Origin: a virus
Strand: one strand, 5' to 3'
DNA length: 31,963 nucleotides
IMG/VR virus record: IMGVR_UViG_3300032797_000085
Location: 1-31,963 of that record
Positions 22,007 to 29,066 of the stretch are shown here, piece after piece. The first letter of the stretch is position 1, and every line of letters starts with the position of its first letter. The notes beneath the pieces are model-generated. The model saw only the letters and a program-made list of their open reading frames with translations, was not told the origin of the DNA and made no database searches. The position numbers and the translations under genes are program-made.

Positions 22007-22661
22007 TAGAGAAAGAATTGAGCGGGGTCTATTTTTAGCTCATAAACATTCAAAGAAAGAATGGGCTAATTATAAGACTGGTAAGACTGAATGGAACCGT
22101 GGTTTGAATAATAACGAGTCTCGTCCCTATGACGTTGAGATGCAGGGTATAATGGGGGAATTAGCTTTTGAACAATTAACTGAAATACCAATAGACGAAA
22201 GTTGGGAAAAGAAAGTTGATTTTTATGTAGACCTTTTTATTAAGGAGAAAACATATAGGGTAGGGTTAGACCAAAAGAATCAGACGAGAATGTATTCGGA
22301 TGTATATGACGGGGAGAAATTTTTTGGATATTACGTCAGAGCCAAGGGCGTTAAAGATGAAATAAGTATATATGCTTTTTCTGTTTGGGTGAACTGGGAA
22401 GATTTTAAGGAAGATACAGTTTATGAGAATGGTGTTATTAAGTCTGTTAGCGGTGAATTTCTACTGCCTGAGATAAGATTTTCTCATTGCATCTTCAAGG
22501 AAAATTTATTGAAATGTCCAAGACATATATCTAGGAAAAATCAAGATAATTATTGCATATCAACCATAAACAAAGACCTATTCACAATAGAAGAATTGAT
22601 GTATTTGATGAGAAAAAATATAAAACAGGAGGCACCAATACTAACAGGTGGAATAATATGA
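21987..22661 (+). CDS. Candidate PD-(D/E)XK nuclease-fold protein, GTG start
   Basis: GGAGGATAGG lies just before GTG 21987. The 224-residue product has MQGIMGELAFEQL (E58 in a helix), then WEKKVDFYVDLF (D78) and YRVGLDQKNQ (D95-x-K97), the order of catalytic residues in PD-(D/E)XK nucleases: helix Glu, strand Asp, then (D/E)xK. The C-terminal half has paired Cys and His (CIF, LLKCPRHI) and a helical end. Fit is by pattern only, and the Gln in DQK and the spacing should be checked by structure. If a nuclease, it may be a homing, restriction-like or host-DNA-degrading enzyme. It overlaps the metallophosphoesterase by 20 nt. Confidence 0.45.
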   Translation: MITVHVDRERIERGLFLAHKHSKKEWANYKTGKTEWNRGLNNNESRPYDVEMQGIMGELAFEQLTEIPIDESWEKKVDFYVDLFIKEKTYRVGLDQKNQTRMYSDVYDGEKFFGYYVRAKGVKDEISIYAFSVWVNWEDFKEDTVYENGVIKSVSGEFLLPEIRFSHCIFKENLLKCPRHISRKNQDNYCISTINKDLFTIEELMYLMRKNIKQEAPILTGGII

Positions 22662-23248
22662 AAAAGAAAATGATAGTCGTTGATATTGACGGAGTGTTAG
22701 CCAGGTTTGACGAGCTGTTCGATGCGTTCATACAAAGGATGATGCCGGAGATAGACAAGCCACGAAAAGAGCAAGTTCATTTGACGGATAGGTATAATCT
22801 CCCTACGTCAATGATAGATGTCGTATTTGAGAAATTTGTTAATGATAGTATGTTCGCATACTGCAAACCTTACCCTGATATCCATAGGGTAAACTACCTC
22901 AAAGACCCCGTTATAATAACGGTAAGACCAAAAGAGGCCGCAGAAGATACGTATATGTGGTTAGCTAGGCACGACATATCGTTCAATAAGGTTATTATCA
23001 CAAAAGATAAGTCCAAATACGCAAAAGACACTGCTGTTATATTTGAGGATAGAGGAGAGTATATATTGCCTTTCGCAGAAGCAGGCGCTAGGTGCTTCCT
23101 ATTCGACCAGCCATATAATCAGGATATAAAGCATAAGAACATCATAAGGGTATCCGGCTGGAAAGACATAAATACAAGTGAGATAAACAGTTATGTTAAT
23201 AAAGTATCGGGGATTGGAACTAGAGCTAACGCAGTTGCCAAGCGGTAA
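22658..23248 (+). CDS. HAD-superfamily phosphatase, 5'-nucleotidase-like
   Basis: ATG 22658 overlaps the preceding stop by ATGA and places motif I at the N-terminus: MIVVDIDGVLARFDELF with nucleophile D9 and acid D11. Motif II is IITVRP and motif III-like IITKDKSKYAKDTAVIFEDRGE. The 196-residue length and layout suit small phage HAD proteins related to 5'(3')-deoxyribonucleotidases and polynucleotide 3'-phosphatases. It may adjust nucleotide pools or repair ends. The last 56 nt overlap the next gene in another frame, an unusually long overlap for this window. Confidence 0.8.
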   Translation: MKKKMIVVDIDGVLARFDELFDAFIQRMMPEIDKPRKEQVHLTDRYNLPTSMIDVVFEKFVNDSMFAYCKPYPDIHRVNYLKDPVIITVRPKEAAEDTYMWLARHDISFNKVIITKDKSKYAKDTAVIFEDRGEYILPFAEAGARCFLFDQPYNQDIKHKNIIRVSGWKDINTSEINSYVNKVSGIGTRANAVAKR

Positions 23249-24086
23249 ATACAAGAAGCCGAACATATCTCAGTTCGTTAAATCCGGACGGGGTAGTACG
23301 TGGTTGGACGATTGTAGGATCCCCTATGCTAGTGAGTTCGATAAGTCCCAAGCCACACCGCAAGGCAAATGTACCGCAAACAGCAGTGCCGGAGCCAGGC
23401 CAGACGCGGGTGAGGGTTTGGAACGGGGGGAATTTGATAGGCCGGACCTTGTTGGCAGGTTCCCGTCTAATCTCATAGTGAGTGATGACGTTTTTGGGTC
23501 GGTTCAAAGTGAGGGGGCTATGGCTCCGGTAAAGGCAGGACAGAAGGGCTGGGGAGGGGAGATATACGGAAAGTTCAACGCTGGCGGAGATGACGGAAAG
23601 AGCTTCTATTCTGATAAGGAAACGTCTAAGTCGTTTTCAAGGTACTTTGACCTAGATAAGTGGGCTGCTGACAGAGGAGTTAAAGACACCTTTCCTTTTC
23701 TTATATGTCCAAAGGCAAGTAAATCAGAGAAGAACCAAGGACTAGAAAATACCGACCTTCCGGAGCGTGTGGTTAGCGGGGAGACTACCGATTTCGGTAA
23801 AATGGGTATTAATACTCCAGAAATGCGTGAAAAACGGGGTGTTACGACAGAGCTGCCGAGATACAAGAATTTTCACCCTACGGTAAAGCCGGTAAAGTTG
23901 ATGTCCTACCTTATTACTTTAGGGTCAAGACGAAATGATACTATTTTAGACCCATTTATGGGTAGTGGAACTACCGGTGTGGCAAGTAAGCAGTTGGGTA
24001 GAGATTTTATAGGAATAGAACTTAACTCTGAATATATGGAAATAGCAAAAAAGAGAATAGAGAATACGCAGGAGCCGATGATATGA
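23193..24086 (+). CDS. C-terminal half of a beta-class DNA methyltransferase, copy 1 (no DPPY)
   Basis: The 297-residue product has motif X-like HPTVKPVKLMSYL, motif I DPFMGSGTT (253-261) and FIGIELN, but no (D/S)PPY motif IV anywhere. Internal blocks GRGSTWLDDCRIP, GRFPSNLIVSDDV, SFSRYFDLDKW and PFLICPKASKSEKN are those normally found in the middle of one-piece phage methyltransferases of this family. It is a paralogue of 24718-25563 from the first residues (IKYRGLELELTQLP versus IKYRGVDIELEKLP), and 32 nt at 23283 and 24808 differ at only two positions. It starts inside the HAD gene without a clear ribosome site and ends by ATGA overlap with the N-terminal half. Alone it should bind SAM but not catalyse. 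Confidence 0.8.
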   Translation: MLIKYRGLELELTQLPSGKYKKPNISQFVKSGRGSTWLDDCRIPYASEFDKSQATPQGKCTANSSAGARPDAGEGLERGEFDRPDLVGRFPSNLIVSDDVFGSVQSEGAMAPVKAGQKGWGGEIYGKFNAGGDDGKSFYSDKETSKSFSRYFDLDKWAADRGVKDTFPFLICPKASKSEKNQGLENTDLPERVVSGETTDFGKMGINTPEMREKRGVTTELPRYKNFHPTVKPVKLMSYLITLGSRRNDTILDPFMGSGTTGVASKQLGRDFIGIELNSEYMEIAKKRIENTQEPMI

Positions 24087-24721
24087 ACAAGATAATAAAT
24101 GGGGATTGTCTGGAAGTGTTAAAATCACAACCAGCCAATTCTGTAGATTTGATAGTCACAGATCCTCCTTATGGTTATTCGTTTATGGGTAAAGAGTGGG
24201 ATAAGGCAGTACCTCCAGTAACCATTTGGAAGGAGTGCCTCCGAGTATTAAAGCCGGGTGCGTTTGCGTTTGTAATGAGCGCTCCTAGGCAGGACGTTCT
24301 GCATAGAATGATAGAGAAGTTAGAACAGGCTGGGTTTGATACGTCCTTTACGAGTATATACTGGGCCTACGCAAGCGGTTTCCCTAAGGCTATGAACTTA
24401 GGTAAGGCAGTTGACCGTAAGCTTGGGAACGAGAGGGAAGTGGTAGGAAGAAACCCTAATAGCAGAGAGAACTGCGACAAGTCCAATACCATATACGAGA
24501 GCGGAACTGTCGGAAAGACTGATTACATAACCAAAGGTACTTCTCCATTAGAGGGAAGTTATGGTGGGTTCCAGCCGAAGCCGGCCGTTGAAATTATCAT
24601 AGTGGCTATGAAACCTATGGTTGAGGATACCTATATAGCCCAATCATTAGCTAGGGCAGATGAGGAAGAGCAGATATTAAAAGAGATAGAGAAAGAACAC
24701 GGGATAGAAATAGAACGATGA
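24083..24721 (+). CDS. N-terminal half of a beta-class DNA methyltransferase (DPPY, no SAM motif)
   Basis: The 212-residue product starts MNKIINGDCLEVLKSQP and has motif IV TDPPYGYSFMG (26-36), then ECLRVLKPGAFAFVMSAPRQ and SYGGFQPKPAVEIIIVAMKP. In one-piece relatives the chain continues into TWLDDCRIP and ends with DPFMGSGTT. Here it stops after a new acidic helix (ADEEEQILKEIEKEHG), and the SAM motif is supplied by separate ORFs. DPPY favours N6-adenine. ATGA overlaps join it to a C-terminal half on each side, so all three are translated in series. A recent frameshift is unlikely because both edges are clean start and stop codons with extra sequence on each side. Confidence 0.85.
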   Translation: MNKIINGDCLEVLKSQPANSVDLIVTDPPYGYSFMGKEWDKAVPPVTIWKECLRVLKPGAFAFVMSAPRQDVLHRMIEKLEQAGFDTSFTSIYWAYASGFPKAMNLGKAVDRKLGNEREVVGRNPNSRENCDKSNTIYESGTVGKTDYITKGTSPLEGSYGGFQPKPAVEIIIVAMKPMVEDTYIAQSLARADEEEQILKEIEKEHGIEIER

Positions 24722-25563
24722 ATATAAAGTATCGTGGTGTTGACATTGAACTAGAGAAGCTTCCAAATGGGAAGTATAAGAAGCCGGATATAGCACAATT
24801 TACCAAGTCCGGACGGGGTAGCACGTGGCTGGACGATTGCCGTATACCGATAGCAAAGGGAGACGAGCCTCACGGCGGGTATGGTGAGGAAGTCATAGGA
24901 TTTGGACCATTTGATAACAAGGGAGGGGTAAAGTGGCAGGTTAGTCCTACTGCCGATAAAGGCAGGTTCCCTGCGAACCTTGTTGTAAGCGACGACGTTC
25001 TTAATGACGGGGAAGACCACGTTGGATTTGCCGGACAAACCCATATGACAGAGTTTAATCCTTATGGTGGGAACGCACTTAACCAGAGTTCCACGACGAG
25101 GAAGGGATATGTAGAGGGATTTGATAAGAGCGGGTCTTTTTCACGATTTTTCTCGTTAGATGCTTGGTGGAATAGGCATATATCTAAACTTCCGGAGGAC
25201 GTTAGAAAGGTATTTCCGTTCCTGATATGCCCTAAGGCAAGTAAGTCCGAAAAGAATAAAGGTTTGGAAGATAATATGTTTGATAGGGAATGCCGATGGA
25301 ATAATGCCGGAGAGTGGACAAACCTAAAGACAACCGGATATGGAAATAACCATCCTACTGTAAAGCCGATAAAACTTATGTCTTATCTTGTTGCGTTAGG
25401 TTCTCGTCCGGACGACATAGTATTAGACCCGTTTATGGGTAGTGGGACTACGTGCGTAGCCGCAAAGATGTCCGGAAGAAAATATATAGGGATAGAGTTA
25501 AACAAAGATTATTATTCAATAGCAGAAAAGAGAATAGGGATAACAGGGAGTCCGATGATATGA
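24718..25563 (+). CDS. C-terminal half of a beta-class DNA methyltransferase, copy 2 (no DPPY)
   Basis: This 281-residue paralogue of 23193-24086 has the same N-terminal module (IKYRGVDIELEKLPNGKYKKP), GRGSTWLDDCRIP, GRFPANLVVSDDV, SFSRFFSLDAWW, PFLICPKASKSEKN, HPTVKPIKLMSYL and motif I DPFMGSGTT (237-245). It also lacks motif IV. The two copies diverge most at about residues 45-110 and 180-205, the part that in such enzymes can contact DNA. It overlaps the N-terminal half by ATGA and is its natural partner. The KYRG module of about 35 residues is absent from one-piece relatives as I remember them and may be a docking element. Confidence 0.82.
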   Translation: MNIKYRGVDIELEKLPNGKYKKPDIAQFTKSGRGSTWLDDCRIPIAKGDEPHGGYGEEVIGFGPFDNKGGVKWQVSPTADKGRFPANLVVSDDVLNDGEDHVGFAGQTHMTEFNPYGGNALNQSSTTRKGYVEGFDKSGSFSRFFSLDAWWNRHISKLPEDVRKVFPFLICPKASKSEKNKGLEDNMFDRECRWNNAGEWTNLKTTGYGNNHPTVKPIKLMSYLVALGSRPDDIVLDPFMGSGTTCVAAKMSGRKYIGIELNKDYYSIAEKRIGITGSPMI

Positions 25564-25958
25564 AGATTTTAGTATTGGAAGATGCTCAAGAGAGAATAGA
25601 TTGGTTCAAGAAGTTTCTTATCGGCCACGAAGTAGACTTTGTTGCTACAACAGAGGAAGCTTTCAAGCTTTTGGACGAGAAAGAATATTACGATATGATA
25701 TACCTCGACCACGATTTGGGAGGGGAGATATTTGTCGAGTCTGGAGATAATACTGGATATGCTGTTGCAAAGAAGATGGTGGAAGATGTAAGCGTTTACA
25801 ATAAGTTTAGAACTGCCTTTGTATTCATACACTCTGCCAACTATATCGGAGCTGGAAAGATGCAGGCTTTACTTATGGACAAATATAAGACAATAGCATT
25901 CCCATTTCTAGCTATGATAAACCACTATGGAGGATATATGGGGAGGAAAGATGATTGA
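25560..25958 (+). CDS. cREC-like receiver-domain protein
   Basis: ATG 25560 forms the ATGA overlap and is preferred to an earlier start at 25452. The 132-residue product is receiver-like: KILVLEDAQER (E7, D8), YLDHDLGG (D50, D52) and FIHSANYIGAGKM (H91-N94). DHDLG with a C-terminal HSAN is the signature of the cyclic-phosphate-processing receiver family (cREC), proposed to act on cyclic phosphates at RNA ends or in nucleotides, rather than of two-component regulators. There is no output domain. The gene sits at the end of the methyltransferase island and is coupled by TTGA to the resolvase. A role in RNA repair or anti-defence is inference. Confidence 0.65.
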   Translation: MKILVLEDAQERIDWFKKFLIGHEVDFVATTEEAFKLLDEKEYYDMIYLDHDLGGEIFVESGDNTGYAVAKKMVEDVSVYNKFRTAFVFIHSANYIGAGKMQALLMDKYKTIAFPFLAMINHYGGYMGRKDD

Positions 25959-26443
25959 AAAATTATATAGGAATAGATAATGGAGTATCCGGTAGTATCG
26001 GGATTATATTATTTAATAACAATGAATATACCTACGTACCTACACCAGTTAAGAGGGTACTTGGGTATACAAAGACAAAGCAATGGTTACACAGGGTAGA
26101 CTTCCCCAATATACTTAAAGAGTTAGACGTACCAAATAAAGAGCAGACTTTAGCTATTATTGAACGGCCAATGGTTAACCCCGGCAGGTTCAAAGCCACC
26201 GCATCCGCTCTCCGAGCTTTAGAAACTACACTTATAGCACTTGAACAGTTGGGAATAGCCTACCAATTCATAGACTCAAAGGAATGGCAGAAGGCTATGT
26301 TACCCTCTGGTTTAAAGAGGGACGAGTTGAAATCCGCGTCCTGGCAAGTCGGTAAGCGTCTGTTTCCTACTATAGCTTGGAGTCAGTTCGAGGATGCTGA
26401 TGGAATTTTGATAGCTGAGTATGCCCGTAGAAGTGGAATGTAA
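25955..26443 (+). CDS. RuvC-like Holliday junction resolvase
   Basis: The 162-residue RNase H-fold nuclease has the RuvC acidic residues in order: YIGIDNGVSGSIGI (D8), LAIIERPMV (E70) and FEDADGILIAEYA (D147, D149). RuvC-type enzymes cut four-way junctions formed in recombination and replication, fitting the UvsY, gp32 and RecA genes that follow. KATASALRALETTLIALEQLGI is the usual helix before the third acidic motif. The start is TTG 25955, overlapping the previous stop as TTGA, with GGGAGG upstream. Length is normal for RuvC. Confidence 0.88.
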   Translation: MKNYIGIDNGVSGSIGIILFNNNEYTYVPTPVKRVLGYTKTKQWLHRVDFPNILKELDVPNKEQTLAIIERPMVNPGRFKATASALRALETTLIALEQLGIAYQFIDSKEWQKAMLPSGLKRDELKSASWQVGKRLFPTIAWSQFEDADGILIAEYARRSGM

Positions 26444-26450
26444 CTATTAT

Positions 26451-26481
26451 TGTAAAATTTGTCTAGTTTTTATATTAATAT
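26451..26481 (+). promoter_or_regulatory. Bipartite phage promoter candidate P6 (recombination module)
   Basis: TGTAAAATTT (26451-26460), 12 nt, then TATTAATAT (26473-26481), matching P3 in box sequence, spacing and the T-rich run before the second box. An AGAGGTG ribosome site and ATG 26500 follow at a normal distance. Confidence 0.65.
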
Positions 26482-26499
26482 AGGTATAAGAGAGGTGAT

Positions 26500-27057
26500 A
26501 TGGAATTCGATAAAGAATCGTTGCGTTTTAAGCTTACAGTAACTTCCCCGTCTGGCAAAGTAGTTGATATAGATCCTATGGCTCAGGTCTCCATAGACGA
26601 GGAACGTATAAAAGACCAAATAAAACTATTGCCTTCCCAGTATGCCTTCTTTACCGCTACCTATCTGGTTGCCAAGAGAACAAAGGATTTGGCCGAGTTG
26701 GACTTGAGTAGGATGAAGAACGTGAAGTCCAAAGAGATAAGGAATAAGTATAAGAAGTCTACTGCAAAGGGAGACAAAGAGTTGACTATAAGGGAGGTAG
26801 ACGAATACCTAGCAGAAGACGAGGAAATCTATAAGAAGGAAAAAGAGTTGCTTGAGCTCACAATCCAAGCCGCAAAATGCTATAACCTGTGTCAAGCAAT
26901 AGACAAGAAACAGCAGTCATTATCGTCCTTGTCCTATATGCAGTCGCAGGAACGGAAGTTGCTAGACAACTTGAATAAGGATGCACTTTTAGAAGACCAT
27001 AATATACAAATAGACCCGAATCTATTTGAAAAACAAACCAAAGGAGAAACAAAATAA
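26500..27057 (+). CDS. UvsY-like recombination mediator candidate
   Basis: The 185-residue product is strongly helical, with a long charged coiled-coil region (LTIREVDEYLAEDEEIYKKE, KELLELTIQAAKCYNLCQAI) after LPSQYAFFTATYLVAKR. Phage proteins with a similar shape are encoded next to gp32 and RecA genes, and T4 UvsY loads UvsX on gp32-coated DNA. Position immediately before those two genes supports the guess, but there is no diagnostic motif. It is first in the unit driven by promoter P6, and its stop overlaps the next ATG by 1 nt. Confidence 0.5.
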   Translation: MEFDKESLRFKLTVTSPSGKVVDIDPMAQVSIDEERIKDQIKLLPSQYAFFTATYLVAKRTKDLAELDLSRMKNVKSKEIRNKYKKSTAKGDKELTIREVDEYLAEDEEIYKKEKELLELTIQAAKCYNLCQAIDKKQQSLSSLSYMQSQERKLLDNLNKDALLEDHNIQIDPNLFEKQTKGETK

Positions 27058-27902
27058 TGAACCCGACTTCACAAGACAAGATAGAAAGATTTAAGAGGAT
27101 ACTTGAGGAGACGACCTCAAAAAAGTCGTTGGACAAAAAGTATGCGGACCAGGAAATAAAGGACGGAGATACTATGATAAGGATTCTGCCAAACCAGGAT
27201 CCTAACAAGAACTTCTTCGTCAAGTCAGCTTTCCATAGAATTCTGGGGGAATATTATAACTGCCCCAAGGAAACCAAAAAGGGTGAGAAATGCCCTATTT
27301 GCGAGTACGTGAACAAGCTCTATAAGTCCACGAACATCACGGACTTAGAGATAGCCAAGGAGTTCAAGAAGACCAGACGGTATTACTACAACGTCGTGGT
27401 CAGAGGCGCCGAGGATAAGGGTGTTCGTATCCTCACTTCCGGCATAAAGCTCTTTGAGAGAGTTATCGGAGCTTGCGCCAATCCTGAAGTAGGCGATATC
27501 ACCGATATAAACGAGGGATATGATTTCAGGGTTAATAAGAGGATGAAGGACGGATACTGGAATTACGACCTTTCAGACGCTTCCAGAAAACCCTCCCAGC
27601 TCACCGCAGACCAAGCGAAGGCCAAGGAATGGCTAGCTGCCTGCTATGATTTGGAGAAAGAGATAAAGCTCCTTACATATGACGAGCTCAAGAAGGTTCT
27701 CAGTGACGCAATACAGCAACAGCAAAACGTAAGCCCGGAGTCGTTGGCAAACGTGGAACAGAAAGTAGTTCAGCACGTTGCGGCTCCTAAGCCAGCTCCT
27801 CATCAGCCACCTGCTCCTGTACAGGTAGACGACGACATCGACGAGGAAATCGAAACGTTCAGGAAGAACCTGGAAAATATCCAGGCAGATGGTAAGAAGT
27901 AG
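27057..27902 (+). CDS. Single-stranded DNA-binding protein, T4 gp32-like
   Basis: The 281-residue protein protects ssDNA in replication and recombination. The zinc site H60-x8-C69-x9-C79-x2-C82 (FHRILGEYYNCP..., CPICEYV) parallels the H-x12-C-x8-C-x2-C of T4 gp32. IRILPNQDPNKNFFVKSAFH and KKTRRYYYNVVVRG are the OB-fold strands with aromatic and basic DNA contacts. After a Gln/Pro-rich linker (about 220-260) it ends with acidic DDDIDEEIETF, the usual partner-binding tail. The gene is followed by a hairpin that may control the downstream recA-like gene. Confidence 0.88.
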   Translation: MNPTSQDKIERFKRILEETTSKKSLDKKYADQEIKDGDTMIRILPNQDPNKNFFVKSAFHRILGEYYNCPKETKKGEKCPICEYVNKLYKSTNITDLEIAKEFKKTRRYYYNVVVRGAEDKGVRILTSGIKLFERVIGACANPEVGDITDINEGYDFRVNKRMKDGYWNYDLSDASRKPSQLTADQAKAKEWLAACYDLEKEIKLLTYDELKKVLSDAIQQQQNVSPESLANVEQKVVQHVAAPKPAPHQPPAPVQVDDDIDEEIETFRKNLENIQADGKK

Positions 27903-27917
27903 TTTGTAGGCCCGGGA

Positions 27918-27964
27918 ATTGGGGTGGGGCGTTTTCCAGCCTCCTTGTCAAGCTCCACCCCAAT
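27918..27964 (+). promoter_or_regulatory. Intergenic RNA hairpin with loop complementary to the recA ribosome site
   Basis: Arms 27918-27930 (ATTGGGGTGGGGC) and 27952-27964 (GCTCCACCCCAAT) pair over 13 positions with one G-U. The 21-nt loop holds CTCCTT (27941-27946), complementary to the AAGGAG ribosome site at 27971-27976, so an H-type pseudoknot could hide it. There is no U tract, so a simple terminator is less likely. The rest of the 81-nt gap holds nothing else. Confidence 0.5.
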
Positions 27965-27983
27965 CCTATTAAGGAGCTAAATA

Positions 27984-29066
27984 ATGGCTAAACATAAAGA
28001 GCAGAATAATAATGATAAGGAAATAGAATCTTTTATTTCCGATATAAATACATCATTTAAGGATAACGACTTTTCCGTTGCCTTGGAGAAGGACTTCATA
28101 TCCAAAGTCGAGTGGCTTAGTTCTGGCAACTATGCTATCAATTACGCTTGTACGGGAAGTCCATTCAAGGCAATTCCTTTTGGCAGGATAGTTTCTCTGG
28201 TAGGTGATTCCGGTTCAGGAAAATCCCTGCTGGCAAACCACATCCTCGCAGAAACACAGAAGCTAGGGGGACTTTGCGTCCTGTTTGACGTTGAGAGGGG
28301 TAATTATGTAGAACAGATGGCGAAGCTGAAAATAGACCCGTCAAAGCTGATAGTTTCCGGCGCAAAGATGCTTGAGGATATATTTGAGAAGGCCATATTC
28401 TTCGTAAAGTCCTACCAAGCAAAGAAGCTGTCAATTCCGCTTACGATAGTAATAGATAGTATGTCGCAAGCCTCCTCACGGACAGAAATGGAAGAGGGTT
28501 TTGACAAGTCGGATATGAAGAGAGCCCAAGTTATCAGGAAGGGGCTACGTATGATAAGCAGTCTTATATCCGATAATAAGGTGTGTTTTATCATTATCAA
28601 TCACCTTACTGTCAATATAGGCGCTGCTCAGAATCACGGCCCCTATAAAGTTACTGCCGGTGGAACTGCCGTAGAGTTCTGGCCTTCGCAGGTTATAGAG
28701 GTAAACAAAGGCAAGGTCTACTTGAACGAGATGGAAATGCCTTATGGTATGGATATAAGGGTAAAGATAGCAAAATCTAGGTTCTTTATACCTTTTGTGA
28801 GGGCAACTGTCCAAGTGCTGTTTGATAGTGGCATAGACCCTTATAGTGGTCTATTTAACCTACTGGTGGCAACTGGGGTGGTAAAAAAGGTCAGTTCTGC
28901 GGGTTGGTATGCTTTTGAGGATGACCTTGAAAAGAAGTATAGGGAGTCGGAGCTTATAGACCTGATTAAGACAGATCCGGTTAGATATCTTAGTCGGTTG
29001 GAGACAGTAAAGACTATAACAACGAAGCCGGTGGAGGACATAGTTGAAGAAACTGAAGAAAAGTGA
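27984..29066 (+). CDS. RecA/UvsX-family recombinase
   Basis: The 360-residue ATPase would form filaments on ssDNA and carry out strand exchange. Walker A is GDSGSGKS (74-81), Walker B LTIVIDS (D158), and FIIINHLTVNIG with KVTAGGTAVEFWPSQV corresponds to the L1/L2 DNA-binding region. Length is close to UvsX (391) and RecA (352). The C-terminus is acidic (PVEDIVEETEEK). AAGGAG lies 8 nt before ATG 27984 and may be masked by the upstream hairpin. It overlaps the next gene by 23 nt. Confidence 0.93.
   Translation: MAKHKEQNNNDKEIESFISDINTSFKDNDFSVALEKDFISKVEWLSSGNYAINYACTGSPFKAIPFGRIVSLVGDSGSGKSLLANHILAETQKLGGLCVLFDVERGNYVEQMAKLKIDPSKLIVSGAKMLEDIFEKAIFFVKSYQAKKLSIPLTIVIDSMSQASSRTEMEEGFDKSDMKRAQVIRKGLRMISSLISDNKVCFIIINHLTVNIGAAQNHGPYKVTAGGTAVEFWPSQVIEVNKGKVYLNEMEMPYGMDIRVKIAKSRFFIPFVRATVQVLFDSGIDPYSGLFNLLVATGVVKKVSSAGWYAFEDDLEKKYRESELIDLIKTDPVRYLSRLETVKTITTKPVEDIVEETEEK

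Noticed and set aside
23807-23814. TATTAATA inside the first C-terminal methyltransferase half
   Set aside because: No TGKAAWWTTT-like box lies 22 nt upstream, and it encodes conserved-frame residues (GINTP). It is treated as chance.
24083-25563. Simple frameshift breaking one methyltransferase gene
   Set aside because: The junction is a clean ATGA overlap with extra residues on both sides, and a second C-terminal half has the same start module, so a designed split is more likely than an error.
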